Source: Bombardia bombarda
Taxonomy: Eukaryota; Ascomycota; Sordariomycetes; Sordariales; Lasiosphaeriaceae
Direction: 5' to 3'
Assembly (NCBI GenBank): GCA_030512295.1
Contig: JAULSR010000001.1
Span: 9,509,001 to 9,573,000, forward strand
Length of the DNA stretch: 64,000 nt
Part shown: piece after piece, positions 21,603 to 34,579 of the stretch
Numbering within the stretch: the first letter of the stretch is position 1
Layout of the letters: each line of letters begins with the position of its first letter
The notes under the pieces: model-generated
What the model was told of the DNA's origin: nothing
Database searches by the model: none
Seen by the model: only the letters and a program-made list of their open reading frames with translations
Translations under genes and position numbers: made by a program

Positions 21603-24539
21603 TCAATGCCACTGGCCGTTGTTGTTGTTTCCCATGAAGCCCTCCTCAAGTGTCCTCTCTTCCAGATTTCGGATGAAGTCGCGATTATTGCCCCGTGCAG
21701 GTTGCTGAGCACGACTCCCTCTTCTCCTACTTGAGGGGGTTTGTTGGTCGAGAATCATGCCATCAGCCCCGGGCGGGTAGTACGCTGGGCTTGGCTGGAG
21801 TCGAATAGGTTGGCTTGGGTCGAGATGGCTGGCCACCCTCTGAATAGCCGCAGGGATTCCGCTTTGTTGCTGCTCCATGGTTGAGGCACGTTGTCTTGAC
21901 CTAACCTGCTGAGTATAGAGATTAGGTTGTTGGCCGACAGCATTGTAGTTGGCTGATGGCATCTGTACTGGCGGTTGTTGAGGCAGTCCCATTTGGTTAT
22001 AACCACCCTGTTGACCGGCGTATGGCGGCGGCTGGCCAGAGTGCGAGGTACTGGGAGAGTAAAGGTTGTTGTTCACGTAGAGAGGTGGTGCTTGAGGGTG
22101 AGGAGGCGGCTGCTGGTATTGACCTGTGGCCAACGAACCATACGCCCCTTGGCTTGCAGTGTTTGCCTGAGCCTGAGCAGCTTGTGCTCTCTGCTTGCTA
22201 AGAGCCTCGGCTTGCTGCTGCTGCTGTGTGCCCGGTGCTGGCGACCTGTTCAAGGAGCTGGATTTTAGGTTCATCGGCGGAACAAACTGGCCGGTATACT
22301 TCTGCTGCGTGATGAAAGGGTGCAACTTCGCTTGCTGTGGGGACCATCTCTCCAATGGGTTGATCGTCAACAGGCCCCTAACAAAGTCGATAAATGCGAT
22401 ACGGTTGTTCATTTCTAGTGTCATTGAGTCAGTCTCAAGTCATCGAGGAATTATGGAGTGGAGTTCTCTCTTACCCCTATCAATTTCCGTTTGCTTCATG
22501 TTTTTGCGAGGCATCGGATACGTCTTGATGATCTCGGGTAACGTGCTTGCTGAGAAGTACTTCTTGCTCGGTTGTTCCTTCGTGCCGTGTTCTCGTGAAT
22601 AGACCTCCATGCTCTTCAAATGGTAAGTTCGTCTGCCGAACTCATCTTGCCTCTTTTCGAAAAACTCGCCCGCCTGCTTTCCCATCTCGATCATCCAATT
22701 TGGAGGATTCCCTAGCATCTCGACGATTCGGGAAACCTGGTTATACTCGGAAGAACCGGGGAAAAGGGGAAGTCCGAGGAAAAGTTCGACCACTATGCAT
22801 CCCAGCGACCACATATCGATGGCTGAAGAATAAGGCAACCCAAGCAGTACTTCGGGCGATCGGTAGAATCTGGACTGGATGTAGGTGTAAACGGTCTGTC
22901 GTTCGTCACAGGCGGATCCAAAATCAATAATTTTGATAATCGGGCTCTCGAGGTTCTTTAGAAGAATGTTTTCTGGCTTCAAATCGCAATGGATCAACCT
23001 AGCCTTGTTGAGTAGTGCAAGGCCATTGAGAAGCTGTTGGGCAAAGACGCGAACGAGCGTTGTGCTAAGGCCGCGGAACTGGTTCTGCTTGATCAGTTCA
23101 TACAGGTTCACGCTCAGCAACTCAAACACCAAGCATAGATGTTGCCTGTGAATAAATGTGTCTTTGAGTCGCAGAAGGTGGTGATCATCGTTCTTGTCGA
23201 GCTTCGTGTTGAGCTGTAGGGCAGTCAATAACGTGCGGGGCGGGCGACGATAGCGCATGGGGACATACCAAGTCTAAGACGGACACTTCCATCATACTCT
23301 GGTTGAAGTAGGCTGTGCGGTTCTTGATCACCTTTACGGCAACCACCTCTTGCGTCTTCAGATTCTGGCATTTTACGACCTGACCAAAGGTACCCTGGCC
23401 GAGCACATCGAGAATCAGATACCGGTTCCTGCGGCTATCTAGTTAGTGGCGAGTATGTCAAGTCAGGTAGAGGGTCAACGTACTTGTGCCCGGATTCCTC
23501 AGAGCCTAGTATATCGTTCACATAGAGAATATAGTCGCTATCCTCGTTGTCGAAGCCGTCATTCTTCACACCCTTGCTCGGCTTGGTCAAGACACGACGA
23601 GGATTCCGCGACGACTCGTACTTAAAGCTGGGGTTGCAGATGCGGTAGGTCGCGGGCAGATGTACTGTGAGCGCTTGGAGAGGCTGATAACGCAAGTTAG
23701 CAAGCGGGCAAAAGTGAATGGTAGCGATGACGACATGGTAGACTCACGCTGATAAAGCCGCCCTCGGGATTCGCGCGCCGGAACGCTGGTTGCGCATTTA
23801 CTTTTGGTCGCAAATCTGTTATAGCTCTGATCTTCTTGAACTCGGGGACTGGGCCCTTGTCAACCAAAGTCATGGCTGATTGGAGCTGCATGCGCCGGGG
23901 AGATTTGGGGTCTGAGAAGGAGCCGTCCATGGCGGCGACGGCGGATGACGGATAGCTGTCCTGACCGGAGGCATATGGGCTGATAGGTGGGAGCTGTGGA
24001 GCACCTTGTCGGGTACCGTAATATGGGCTCTGCGGGGCATAGTCGGAGGAGCGACTGGGCGATTGACGCTGGGCGGGCGGCTGCGAAAACTGGCCTCCGC
24101 CGCCAGACTTTGAGTAGGGTGAGGTGGGCGATAGGACCTCCATAGGGGAGTATCGTTGGGCGGCAGCCGAGGGCTCCTGAGCCGAGCGTCCGCCCGAGAG
24201 ATGCTGTTGGTGATGGGGTCTCATAGGATACTTAATGCTCGAGTAGCCATCGTGGGCGTCTTGCATGGCGACGTCACCATTTCCGTCGCGCTGCTGGGGC
24301 GTCGCGATGGGCGAGGTCGAGGCCGAATGCTGCTGGGGGTTCAGGCCGCCTTGGTACTGGTCGTACTTGAAGCCGGCTGGAGGCTGGGCCGGGATCTGGG
24401 GTTGGCCATTGTCGTAGGCGCGGGGCGACATCTGGCTATTGCCATTGTATCTCCTCGACCCGTTGGCGCCGGTAGAGTCGGGGTACGCTTGCCATTGCTC
24501 CATGGCTGTTGGCGGCAGTGGTGATGTTGGAGGCGACAC
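21603..24539 (-). CDS. YAK1: Dual-specificity DYRK-family protein kinase Yak1, five exons, 900 aa
   Basis: Exons (minus): 23748-24539, 23484-23683, 23269-23428, 22475-23213, 21603-22414 (2703 nt, all GT-AG). The first 265 residues are Pro/Gln/Ser-rich and disordered. The DYRK-homology box follows (QALTVHLPATYRICNP, DSDYILYVNDILG). The kinase domain spans about residues 330-690: glycine loop GQGTFGQV, VAVKVIKN (catalytic Lys), HCDLKPEN, DFGSA, and activation loop QTVYTYIQSRFYRSPEV with the self-phosphorylated YxY. The long C-terminus is Gln/Pro-rich. The signature matches Yak1 rather than Pom1 or Dyrk1. Yak1 restrains growth and controls stress and glucose responses downstream of PKA/TOR in fungi. 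An internal Met at residue 13 (24503) is an alternative start. Confidence 0.95.
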
Positions 24540-24695
24540 GACGAAGAATTAGTGCGACAGGACGGGATTGCGTCGTTCGCCGTGGTCTTTCTTTGGGCAG
24601 TGTGTTGTTGCAGCGAGGTTAGTCGGGTGTTTCGTTGCCTTGACGAGGTGCGTTTGAGCCGCTTAGAACTAGTCCAGCTGCTGTGGGGAGAGAAA

Positions 24696-24732
24696 GTCCA
24701 GGTCCAGGTCCAGGTCTAGGTCTAGGTCCAGG
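24696..24732. repeat. CCAGGT/CTAGGT hexanucleotide repeat
   Basis: About six tandem copies of GTCCAG/GTCTAG in the YAK1 upstream region. Confidence 0.85.
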
Positions 24733-27580
24733 GGAGAAGGAAGTGAGGGTGGTCCCCGCTCAGTAAGTGACGGCGGAAACACAAGCGGGCCTGCGACGGA
24801 CGAGGCAGGCGAAGGACGAAGACAGCTCGCCCGAGGATGAGACGGCTGGCGGCGGCGGTGGTTGTAGTTATGGTGAACTGGTGAGGGACAATGACAAGGG
24901 ACAATGCAGGTTGGACGGGGGGTGTGGGTTGGACCGCTATCAGGGAAGAGGTAAAGCTGATGACTGAATGTGCGTGGCCCAGGATCGGAGATGCACTCAA
25001 GGATTCATTGCTGTTTGTTTGTTTGGTTGTATGCAGCGAAAAACAATGCAAGCAGTGAAAGCAGCGTTGGGGAATACGGCGGGACCGACGATGCTCTCGG
25101 CGATGGGGGGACCTTCATTCATGGAGGAGAAGGAGATCAGGTTCCGGTCGGTTCCTGGATCGATTGGACCCATGCAAAGTGCGCGCACGCAGCACGGCAC
25201 ACACAACAACTGGAGCTCTTGGTGCTTGGGCTCTCTCGGCTGGGCTGAGTGGTGCGGCCTGACTGATTACCTGAGGCGGGTGGCCGGTGCGGCAGCAGCA
25301 GCCACCAAACACCACCACCAAGCACCACCACTAAGCAACAGCTAGCACTCAAGTTTCGCAAACCAGGCCAAGTCCAGGTGTCTGCCCGCTGGCCAACTCC
25401 TTTGGTGGGGCATCCGATCGATTGCCTGGACTTGGACTGCTGCTTCCACCACCTTTTTAGGTTCTTATCGCTAGCCCGGCAATAACAGGGGACTTTTACG
25501 ACTCGCGACGTAAGTCGAGCCGATCGAAAGCAGCCGCTCGTCCTACAAAGGCCGGACCAACTTGTGCGAGAGAGTAGGCAAAGAAAGAAAAAAGTATGAA
25601 TTTCTAGGCCACCAATGATGCATTTGTGCACATCGAATCTACGCAGCCCACCTAGTCGTGGTGTATGGGCTAGATATGTTAGTGGAAGTTCGAGTGGCGT
25701 CCGAGACGACGGTGACCGACCACACCAGTGATCTACGGAACAGTGGATTGGGCAATGTGGACGGCCTCGATTGCTCGACTTCCAACACCGTGCAGATTTC
25801 GAGTCTTTTCTCGCCTTTCTTGTCTCTCGCCTTCGGTTCTCTTTGAGCTTCGTCTTTAGTGTAAAACGGGAGCACAGACACGACACAGGTCCAGTGTTAG
25901 ACATTGCAACCTTGCTCAAGTCGTCGTTGGTTGCAACGGGTAGTTTGACATGGAAGTCGCTCATTGAGGCAGTAACATCAAAGACTCTCTCCTCTGGTTC
26001 AACAGGCCGCACGCATCGATTCACGACAGCATTAGATCCTACCAGACACCAACACCAACACTACCACAACATCACTTGATAACGACCGAGTATTACCGAT
26101 CTTTTTTTGATTATTAGGCAATCGCGTCCATCCTTCCGTCTTTATGTGGCAACCCCACCACCGTCCCCAAAGGCTTCAATGTCTGTCTGGCTTGCTTTTC
26201 TGGCTGGCTGGCTGACCCAAGGATGTTGGAAACGTAAGAAAGCGGGTACGATTGGGAAGTGCGCGAAGCGTGAGAGGACGGGCCACCTCCGACCTCGTCT
26301 GTTTCATGTATCGACGTAATGCGGCCCTTTCTTGCCCCAGTTTATCTCTGCTGCTGATCTTTTGAAGTGGGCTTATTTACACAGTATTATTTTTCGCCTC
26401 TATGTCACTAATGCCGGGCCCGCAAGGCAAACACTCTTCAAAGCAAAAAGCAATCATAACAAGACCGGGACGAGTATTTCATGTTTTGCTGACCACGCAC
26501 GTATAGTGGCTGTTTGACGTGATGGCGGCTTACTTGGCTGAGCCGGGATTCGGCTTGGCATAAGGCTTTGAAACCCTAGAAGCTCACTGGTTACCCTAGT
26601 TAGGTAGGTGGGGGAATGAAGGCATCAGCAGCATCAACAAGCAGCAAGTGAACTGTTTTTGCGACTCACCACCTCACCACATTCGTGTATTACTCGCCCG
26701 TCCCCCAGTTCCACATGCAAGATTGGGCATCAACTTGGCATGGATATGTCTGCCTCTTGTGTGTCTAAGGCGCCAGAGTATCCAGTAGCGTGGGATGTTC
26801 ATTGTTATTAGACGCCCAACCGCCGCCACTCCTCCCCCACCTCCCCCATTTTGAGGTGCATCGCATTCGCTGCGCGTATCGTATCCTGGCGCTGCTGCTT
26901 GGCCTGTGGAGAACGACGCTGGATTGAAATGTCCTCATCCCAAGCCTCCTCCTATTATTCGCAGTAGCTTGCAATCCTGATATTGAACATCACTTGGCAC
27001 TCCTTCCTATCAGTCCTAAACCAATTCGCCATATCAAGTTCACGAGGACAGATACTCGTTCACTCCCACATATGGGCTATCGATACTGCCTAACAAGATG
27101 TACTGCTGTTAGTGAACCTTATTTTTAGTATGGCAAAAAAAATGATCGCTCTGCATGCCCTAGTAACAGAACATTTAGTTCCCTGGGTACCTGGACAAAT
27201 ATTGCGCTCAGGCGTGTCGCCAAACTTTACCTCAGCGTACGTTTCTCGCCTCCCATTTGGCGACCATAACCTGGGTGTGGCAGAGAAGATAATACAAAAG
27301 ACAAGAAAAAACATCTGTAGATGGCAACCTTGATATTATTCTTTTGCCCCCTCCCAACTTGCCTATTTATCGCAATATGTGATTATCATGTCCATCCCAA
27401 CCCATCATCCACCATCGACAGTACCATTTGTTCTTCAAACCACTTCCTTTTTTTTTACACACATTCTTCTCATCCCTTCTTCTTTTCCAAAGTAGGTATG
27501 TATTGCCCATCTCCAAACGACAGATAAGAGCTACCAGTAATATCGCAACCAGCAAACTCCCTCCCTCCCAAAGACGAAAT

Positions 27581-27581
<1 letters not shown>

Positions 27582-27621
<40 letters not shown>
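27582..27621. repeat. CA dinucleotide microsatellite
   Basis: About twenty uninterrupted CA units. Confidence 0.92.
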
Positions 27622-27623
<2 letters not shown>

Positions 27624-28604
27624 ACACGCACGCACGCCGTACATACATGCGCTCAGCAATACAATTTATTTTCCCATCCTTCGCCAATAGCAAGTGTGTA
27701 AACCCAAAATGACCCAATGTACCTCGTATAAAACTGTTTGTAAGGCAGTGATACGTTGCGCCAGTTCGACAACACGAAACACAACAACACGAAGGAAAAG
27801 GAGAATGTAATTTAACTTTGCTCAAATCAAAACCGGAAAACTTGAGAGCTGAGTGTGCAGACTGAAAACAACGACGCATGGGCGTGCGTAGACTCCGTCC
27901 CAGGAAAAAAAAAAATTGAGAGATATAACAGCCCCTCGCCTCCAATCGCTACACATTCTTCTCATATGCTACAGACGGGGGTGGCAATACCAGACCAGAC
28001 CAAGGGGCGAAAACGGCTCGAAATAATGTGTTAGAGAGGTAGGTAGGTATAGCATAAATTCGTCAACTCGTCAAGAAAGAGAAAATCAAAGACGTGGAAA
28101 ACTGCTGGCCAAGACAACAAAAGGAATTCCGCGATGCTTCAAGAGGTATCCAGCGCAGGGAAGAAAACAAATCATTTCGAAAATTTTGAGCAGAGAGAGA
28201 AGAAGATGTGCAAACTACAGAAACCCAAAATAATCAAAAGAAAGCTGCAACATCCCCGAATCGTGCCCCACGGAATCACTGGCAGATAAGGAAAAAAAGA
28301 GAGAAAGAAAAGAAAGAAACACATTCGCGGAGAGAAAATGTAGTACATCAAACATTGGAAAGTAGAGAAGAAAAGTTCCTGATCCCCCATCACAAAGTCC
28401 CAAAATTTCAAACTAGAACGACCGTCCAAAGATTTCCCAGACCATGTAGAAGACGCCCCAACGGGAATGCAGCTGCGAAGCCACGGCATCTGTAATCAGC
28501 TGAGAAGGTATAGAACTTTTCCACCATGGCATAACGGCGTTTGGAGTGCAGAAAAAAGATGTGTCCACGCTAGTACCGCTTCAGAAATCGCGCCTCGGAT
28601 AGAT

Positions 28605-30341
28605 TTAGCCCTGGTAACCAGCGAAGCCGTTGTTGAAGTTCTGCGCCTGAGGAGGTTGGCTCCACTGGGTGTTAGGTCCCGGCTGTCCGCGGCCATATGC
28701 GCCGGCACTCGGGGGGCCGCCATTGTAGCCCATAGGCTGCGAGTTGTATCCGGCAGGTGACTGCGCCTGGGGGCCAGGGTAGCTTGGCTGTTGACCAGGG
28801 CCGTACGAACCTGAGTTTTGTTAGTATTCGAACACTGCAAATAACAAGATGAGTTTACTTACCACCGTACTGGTTGAAGTAGGTAGAGGGAGTGCCGGGG
28901 TAACCACCAGGGGTCTGCGCGCTCTGAGGGCTGTACTGCTGGCTGGGGTCGAACTGCTGAGGGTTGGGCGTCTTGTCCTTGCCCCACTAGCATACTGTGT
29001 TAGACTCGATACTCAAATAACGGGAGAGGAGATACATACGCTGCACTTCAGGGGGCGGCCATTAACATTGTAGCCGTTCAGCTGGCAAATAGCCATTGCA
29101 GCGTTCTCATGGGTATCTATCTTGATGAAAGCAAATCCGCGGTCTGCCTGGAAACGCGACTCAACAACATAGCCAAAGTTCTGGAAAAGAGGAACGAGAT
29201 CGGTCTGTGTGGTGTACGGAGTCAGGTTCCCAACGTAGCAGGTTGTCTGCCAAGACGGGGTCTGGTTGACAATCATGTCGTAGCTGTGCACCCCGTGAGT
29301 TGGGAAGTGATGGTGTCCGAAGGGGGTGGTCGGTGTCAGTCCCATCTGCTGCATCTGCTGCTGCTGGGCAATGGACGGCTGGCCCTTCTGGTTGGCCCAG
29401 TTGCAACGGATAGCACGAGATCCAAGCCACTCTCCATCCATGGAGCTTAGCGCCTTCTCGGCATCGGGACGATCGCGGAAAGCGACGAAGCCATAGCCGC
29501 GAGACCGGCCAGTCTTCATATCCCACATGACGCGGGCCTCGGAAACAGATCCAAAGGCAGAGAAGGCCTGAAGAAGAACCTCATCGTTGACTTCGTTGGA
29601 GAGATCACCGACAAAGATGTGGAAATGGTTCGAGGTATCCTCCTTGGTCGAAGCATTGGACTGATAGGCCCAGTTGACTCGAATCTCCTGTGCATTTTGT
29701 CAGTGTCAAGATCGCAATTCCGTCAAACACACAGATGAACGAACCGATTGATGCACTCGGCGACCATTAAGCGTCTGCATAGCACGCTCGGCCGCACCGG
29801 GGTCGTCATACTCAACGAAGCCATAGTTGTAACCCTTAGCCTTGGAACAGTTCGAGTCAGTGAGCGGGTCAAAAATGGAGCAGGGACATCACGGAGCAAG
29901 AGAGCACAAGACATATTTGAGAGATAGGAAAAAACTAACGCGTGAATCGGAGCCGGTCTCACTCACGTTCTTGTCAGGAATAATCTTAACGTTTTGGACA
30001 TGGCCAGTGGTCTCGAAAATCTGGCGCAGAACGTCCTCGGTCACGCGAGGGTCTAGTCCTCCGACGTAGAGCGCTCGCTTGTTTGGCTCGGGAGCAGCAC
30101 GGCGCCCAAAGGGACCAGCGCTCCCGGGCGAGATGAGCCCGCCCTTGTCACCGCCTCCGCCCATGGGCGAGGTGATGGCGGTAGGGATTGGGTTCGTGTT
30201 CTGCGGAATGTGCAGGGGGGGAGGCGGCAGGTGTGCCGGGTTCGACGATGTATTCTGACCGTTCTCGTAGCCAGGCGCGCCTGCGTTCGGCTGAGGCGGC
30301 GGCGGGAGTTGACCGCCAGTCGGGGGACCGTTGTCAGCCAT
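28605..30341 (-). CDS. PUB1: Three-RRM poly(U)/poly(A)-binding protein, Pub1/TIA-1 family, 482 aa
   Basis: Exons (minus): 29967-30341, 29745-29840, 29040-29687, 28863-28986, 28605-28810 (1449 nt). After a Pro/Gly-rich N-terminus come three RRMs. RRM1 is about residues 89-165 (LYVGGL; GYNYGFVEY). RRM2 is about 178-255 (HIFVGDLS; SRGYGFVAF). RRM3 is about 305-378 (CYVGNL; RGFAFIKI). A Gln/Gly/Tyr/Pro-rich tail follows. This order and spacing is that of Pub1/TIA-1, cytoplasmic and nuclear mRNA-binding proteins that stabilise U-rich transcripts and enter stress granules through the prion-like tail. The intron after PDKN splits RRM1, which explains the scattered frames. The start is the first ATG of exon 1, right before MADNGPPTGG. 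Confidence 0.94.
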
Positions 30342-31479
30342 TTCGGAAAAGTGTGGCGGGTTGAAATAATAATTCGTCGTCGGAGCGAAGTGTGGGTGGC
30401 GATGAATTGAGAGAAGGAGGGGCGCGCGAGATGAAATTGGTGTTCGCAAGACTTCAAGCAGCACGCGAAGAGAATCCGACAAGGCGCAACTCTGTTGGCC
30501 GAGAAAGCGAGATAAAGGGCAGGGAGGCTGCCGACAGGAGAAATAATTTCTTGCACTTCTCTTGAGCAAGCAGGCCGCAAGGTGTGACGAGACTGCGGGC
30601 GCGCAAGGGGAAGAAGGAGGATGAAGTTTGGTGACTGCTTGGTCTGGACTCGGGTCGCGGGTTCTCGTTTGCTTTCTCAACGGGCAAGGAGTGCGGGAAG
30701 CTCCTTGACCTGCACCAAACGGATTAGAATAACGGTTTCGCTAAAAAGCACAGACTGACGAGAGCTCGGCGAAGAGGACTCGGAAGAAGTGGCCGTGTGC
30801 GGGACGCTAAGAGACGACGACGACGTCAATAGAAGAGAGAAACCCGAGAGCCGGCGTGCGAGGAACAGCACGACAGGCGACAGGCAAGAGAGACGAAGAC
30901 GAGCGACGCTGCCGAGAGAGGATGGTGATGGGAAAGACAGACAAGGATGATGCCGATGGTAAGGGAAAAAGCAGAGCTAGAAAAAAGAGACGAGGGAAAA
31001 GAAACAGCCTTCAAAAGGAGGAAGCCCCCAGAAAATCACAGCAGCAACAGCCGGTTCCGATATGATACTTGGCGGTGATCCACGGTGGTGTAGGGGGGGT
31101 GACGGGAAGAAAAAATCAAGAGGGAGAAACATGTAGCTGTGACGAGGAGGGGAAGGATTTTTGATCGTGCCATTATCCTGGGATTGGCGGAGAGGCAGTG
31201 ATTGGGAGGGACGGTCTGGCTTCAGCGCAGCACGCGAAAATTTGGGGCCTAGAGTGGGTCATAGCGCCTACGTACCTTACTCTCTGTGCTTTGCGGGCAG
31301 TCTTGCTGCTCTTGCACCCCTCGCGTCCGTCACTTTGTCACGCGGGCGGGGAACAGGGGACATGGAGCTAGCCAAGCTTGGAGAGTGCAAGACAGCTGCC
31401 GCTCCTACACAGTACAACATTCAGACAGTATCTTATTGGGACTCGAAGTTTGGATAGGTTCTGCTGCACCATTGTCAGG

Positions 31480-31530
31480 TGTTTGTGGGTGTTTGTGGGT
31501 GTATGTGGGTGTTTGTGGATGTTTGTGGGT
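31480..31530. repeat. Five tandem copies of a GTTTGTGGGT decamer
   Basis: Five consecutive 10-base units, two with one mismatch. The G-rich strand resembles telomere-like GT-rich sequence but is not the TTAGGG repeat of filamentous fungi. Confidence 0.88.
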
Positions 31531-32870
31531 GTTTTTTTCTTCATCCTGCCCTCTAGCTATTGTGTTGTGGTTTAACTGTGCGTTGTCTCCTCTGTTTGCC
31601 TGTTAGGTAGCACAGTTCTGGTCGCGGGATGAAAGACGAGGCAAACCATGCAGGGTTACTGGTATAATAACCCTGGTCTCAAGCTACCGACCTATGGGGG
31701 TTCTAGAAAGGACACTGTCTCGGCGGACGTCCTGTCATCTCCTTTTGCTGAGCACGATTGCGCGCAGAACCACGGCGGTTGTACGTAGCCCTGGCGGCAG
31801 CCGCTGATAGGCGTCGGAGCAGCTCGTGCTATTCGTATAAGAAGCTGGGAGGCCGATATTCATATGAGACGGCGAAGAGTGCAGGCAGCAGCAACTATGA
31901 TTCGTTTCCAGTCTATGCCGGCCTGCTGCTTGCTGATGCTGCTCTTGCGCCTCCAGCTGCATGGGCAGGGAGAGCAGCAGGGAGAGGAGGAGTGAGAGTA
32001 GCAGGGAGTTGAACAAGCTGCCGACAATAGCATGCACACTCTGATAGAGCCACATACGGACATCAACTTACTATTATACACAGCAGTCACAGTGTGTTTT
32101 GCCCAAATGCGTCGGCGTTACAGAGACCTGGAGTTGCTGCCTGCATGGATCTCCCAACAACAGCACAGACTAAGACGAACTCACGGACAAGTCTTCGTCT
32201 GATGTGGTTAACCTTTTTACTAGGTATTGTGAGTTAGCTTTCGCTATTAGTAGCACTGTGGGCTAACCTTATGTAAGCTGGTGGATTTGGCTCTGCATGG
32301 AAACACCTGGACGCTGTCTGGCTTTCCACTTCCAGCAGATGGGAACAGGCCCGGGCACGGGCACCCAGCAAAGACGGGGAGCTCAATTGACAGCGCCGCG
32401 GACTGGCAGCCGCCCAGGGAGGTGCTAAATTCAGCCTTTAGCGAGCTTGTTCACAGCACCCGGAGATAGCACCAACCCCCCACAAAGAGCCACCTACAAT
32501 CACAGGACCCTCCATCCGCTGGTAGGCTGCAGCTCTGAAACCTCGCATCTTCCATCTCAAGAACTGCAGATCCCCTCCCGTTGTTCACTTCCCAGGGTGT
32601 GTACCTGCGGGCAACCATCAACGACCGTCATTTGCCAGCCAGCCAAGAGCTACACCTGGTGTCTGATGTGTAGCGCTCCCACACCACACCTCTCACATTG
32701 ACACCTTACTGCCACATCAACCACCATTTCTTCAATTGGCTTGTGGTTGACCAAGTTGCTTGCTTCAGCCCATTCACGCTATCTCCAATTCGGATCCATC
32801 TTGATCGCTCCTCCTTCTCCGCTCCTCGGCCCCTAACCAGGAAGGTCGTGATCCAGAGGGTCTCAACCCT

Positions 32871-32871
32871 C

Positions 32872-32959
<88 letters not shown>
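32871..32959. repeat. AAC trinucleotide tract (about 29 units) in 5' leader
   Basis: A perfect CAA/AAC run that ends 44 bases before the ATG of the downstream gene, so it probably lies in its 5'UTR. It is in a different frame from the coding region. Confidence 0.93.
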
Positions 32960-33002
32960 TTGCCACCGGGCCCAGGGATCACTCGCTTTCTAAGCCGCCC
33001 AG

Positions 33003-34579
33003 ATGGCCGCTCCAGGCAAGACTCTGTTTGACACCCTGGACCAGATGTACAAAGAGGTGGTAAGTAGCGGACTGCGTCATCCACGGGGCGAGCGAGCATA
33101 TCTCGTAACCCGCAACTCGCAACTCAAAGCTGACCAGACAACAGCTCATCCAGACTGGCAAGGCATTGAAGGCCGCCAACAAGGACGGCCGGAGCGGTGT
33201 TTCGCCGTCGAGCGCCGCCATCAGCACCAAAATTCCCGCCTGCATCGAGACCTTTAATGCGGCCCTCGATGATTTTGAGAGCGAGATAGTAAGCAGCACC
33301 CCTGAGCAATTATCATGCATCATGCATCAAAGCTAACATACACGGCCAAAAGCTCCGGGCAAAGTCCACACTTATGAGGGATCTCAACCAGCTGAAGGCG
33401 AATCGCAAGCCGCCGCCCCAGCCAGAGCGGCAGCAGAGGCCCGTTGCCCCTCCGGCGCCCATGGTCTTGGATCTTGGCTCACCAGAGGCCTCGGTACCTG
33501 GAGCGGGTACCGCGCCACCGCCACCGCCGCCGTCCACGTCGTCATCGACGACCACAACGACGAAAGTCCCCTTTCCAACGTTCCCCGCTCACAACCGCTC
33601 TTCCAACCAGGACAGTAAACCCGTTGCGCCATTCCCTAACATGGGGCTCGACTCGTTTACTGCCTCACCGGAAGCAGCACCAGCACCGACGCCGGTGCCG
33701 GTGCCCACTCCGGTTCCTGTGCCGGTCATCCCTCATTCTTCGGGCCCGAAGATGATACCCCGTGGCGGTAAGGATGCCAAGAACTCGCCCCGTCCGGCCG
33801 CGGCTCCAAGACCTGCCAGTGCCCCGCCGAAACGAGAGCCCAAGGTCACTCCCGTCCCGGTCCCCCAAATTCCCCGGTCAATGACGGCGACGCCACAGGC
33901 CGCTCGCCCGTCTTACCCTTCTTCGTCCTCTTCATCCTCACACCCCAGCCATCCTACTCAGGGACCGTCGGCCCACGCCAAATCAGCACCCGTGGTGCAA
34001 AACATACCCCCATTCACAGAAACTCAGAGAACTGCAACGCCGCCAGCGCCAGCACCGCCTCCGCCAGAACCAAAGAACATCTTTACTGACATGACGTTCT
34101 CGCTTGCACCTCCAGGCGAAACGTCAAGTGCCACCACTGACCAAACACAACAGCAGCAGCAGCAGCAACATCACCATCAACATCAAAACCAAAACCAGCC
34201 ACCGGTGATTGACCTCCTCGCCCTCGGCGCAGGAGGAGGCGACGCATCCAGTTTCAACATGGATAACTTCACAAACATGAGCAACACAACGTCGGACGCA
34301 AGCAGCACCGGCAACAACAACAATAACGGCGGTGGCACGGTCGCTATGGCTAATATGGGCGGTGGCGGCGACGGCGAGGACATGTCCATGTCCAACGTAG
34401 ACGCCAAGATCGACGGGCTCTTTGACCTAGGCCCGGGCGGCATCGACAACATGGACATGGACTACGACCTTGGCGGTGACGGCGGCGGTAATAGCAGCTT
34501 CGACGACTTCTACGCCTATACCGAGAACAACAACGTGTCTAACGAGACGTTTGAGGAGTCCTTTTTTGGTCCTTTATAA
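33003..34579 (+). CDS. Low-complexity nuclear-type protein, possibly Mediator tail subunit Med2-like, 475 aa
   Basis: Exons: 33003-33059, 33145-33288, 33353-34579 (1428 nt; donors GTAAGT and GTAAGC). Only the first 90 residues look folded. They form two helical segments, LFDTLDQMYKEVLIQTGKAL and IETFNAALDDFESEI followed by RAKSTLMRDLNQLK. The spacing recalls the N-terminal helical module of fungal Mediator Med2, where a short helix is followed by a FxxxLDDxxS-type helix. The other 385 residues are Pro/Thr/Ser, Gln/His (QQQQQQQHHH) and Asn/Gly-rich with acidic Met/Asp segments near the C-terminus (SFDDFYAYTENN), like transcription activation regions. The Med2 assignment is an inference from layout; it may equally be an unrelated transcription-linked protein. 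Confidence 0.55.

Larger units (their letters stand above)
24540..28604. other. 4.1 kb gap: YAK1 upstream region and PUB1 3' flank
   Basis: This holds the long upstream region of YAK1 and the downstream flank of PUB1, both minus-strand. A 295-codon minus frame (25137-26024) is open but lacks any motif and is Ser/Arg/Cys-rich like random translation. Simple repeats sit at about 24696 and 27582. No gene is supported. Confidence 0.45.
30342..33002. promoter_or_regulatory. 2.7 kb divergent region between PUB1 and Med2-like gene
   Basis: Upstream sequence of two divergent genes. It holds a decamer repeat at about 31480 and a long AAC tract just before the Med2-like start. ORFs here (for example 31735-32055) have no recognisable content. 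Confidence 0.4.

Noticed and set aside
25137..26024. 295-codon minus-strand open frame upstream of YAK1
   Set aside because: No domain, signal peptide or repeat; Ser/Arg/Cys/Trp-rich translation like shadow sequence; overlaps several equally long meaningless frames. Kept only as part of the gap description.
31480..31530. GT-rich decamers resembling telomeric DNA
   Set aside because: Units are GTTTGTGGGT, not TTAGGG; only five copies in an internal gene-rich position.
32698..33063. Frame encoding a run of about 28 Asn over the AAC tract
   Set aside because: Begins without an ATG and is out of frame with the downstream gene; the tract is better explained as 5'UTR.
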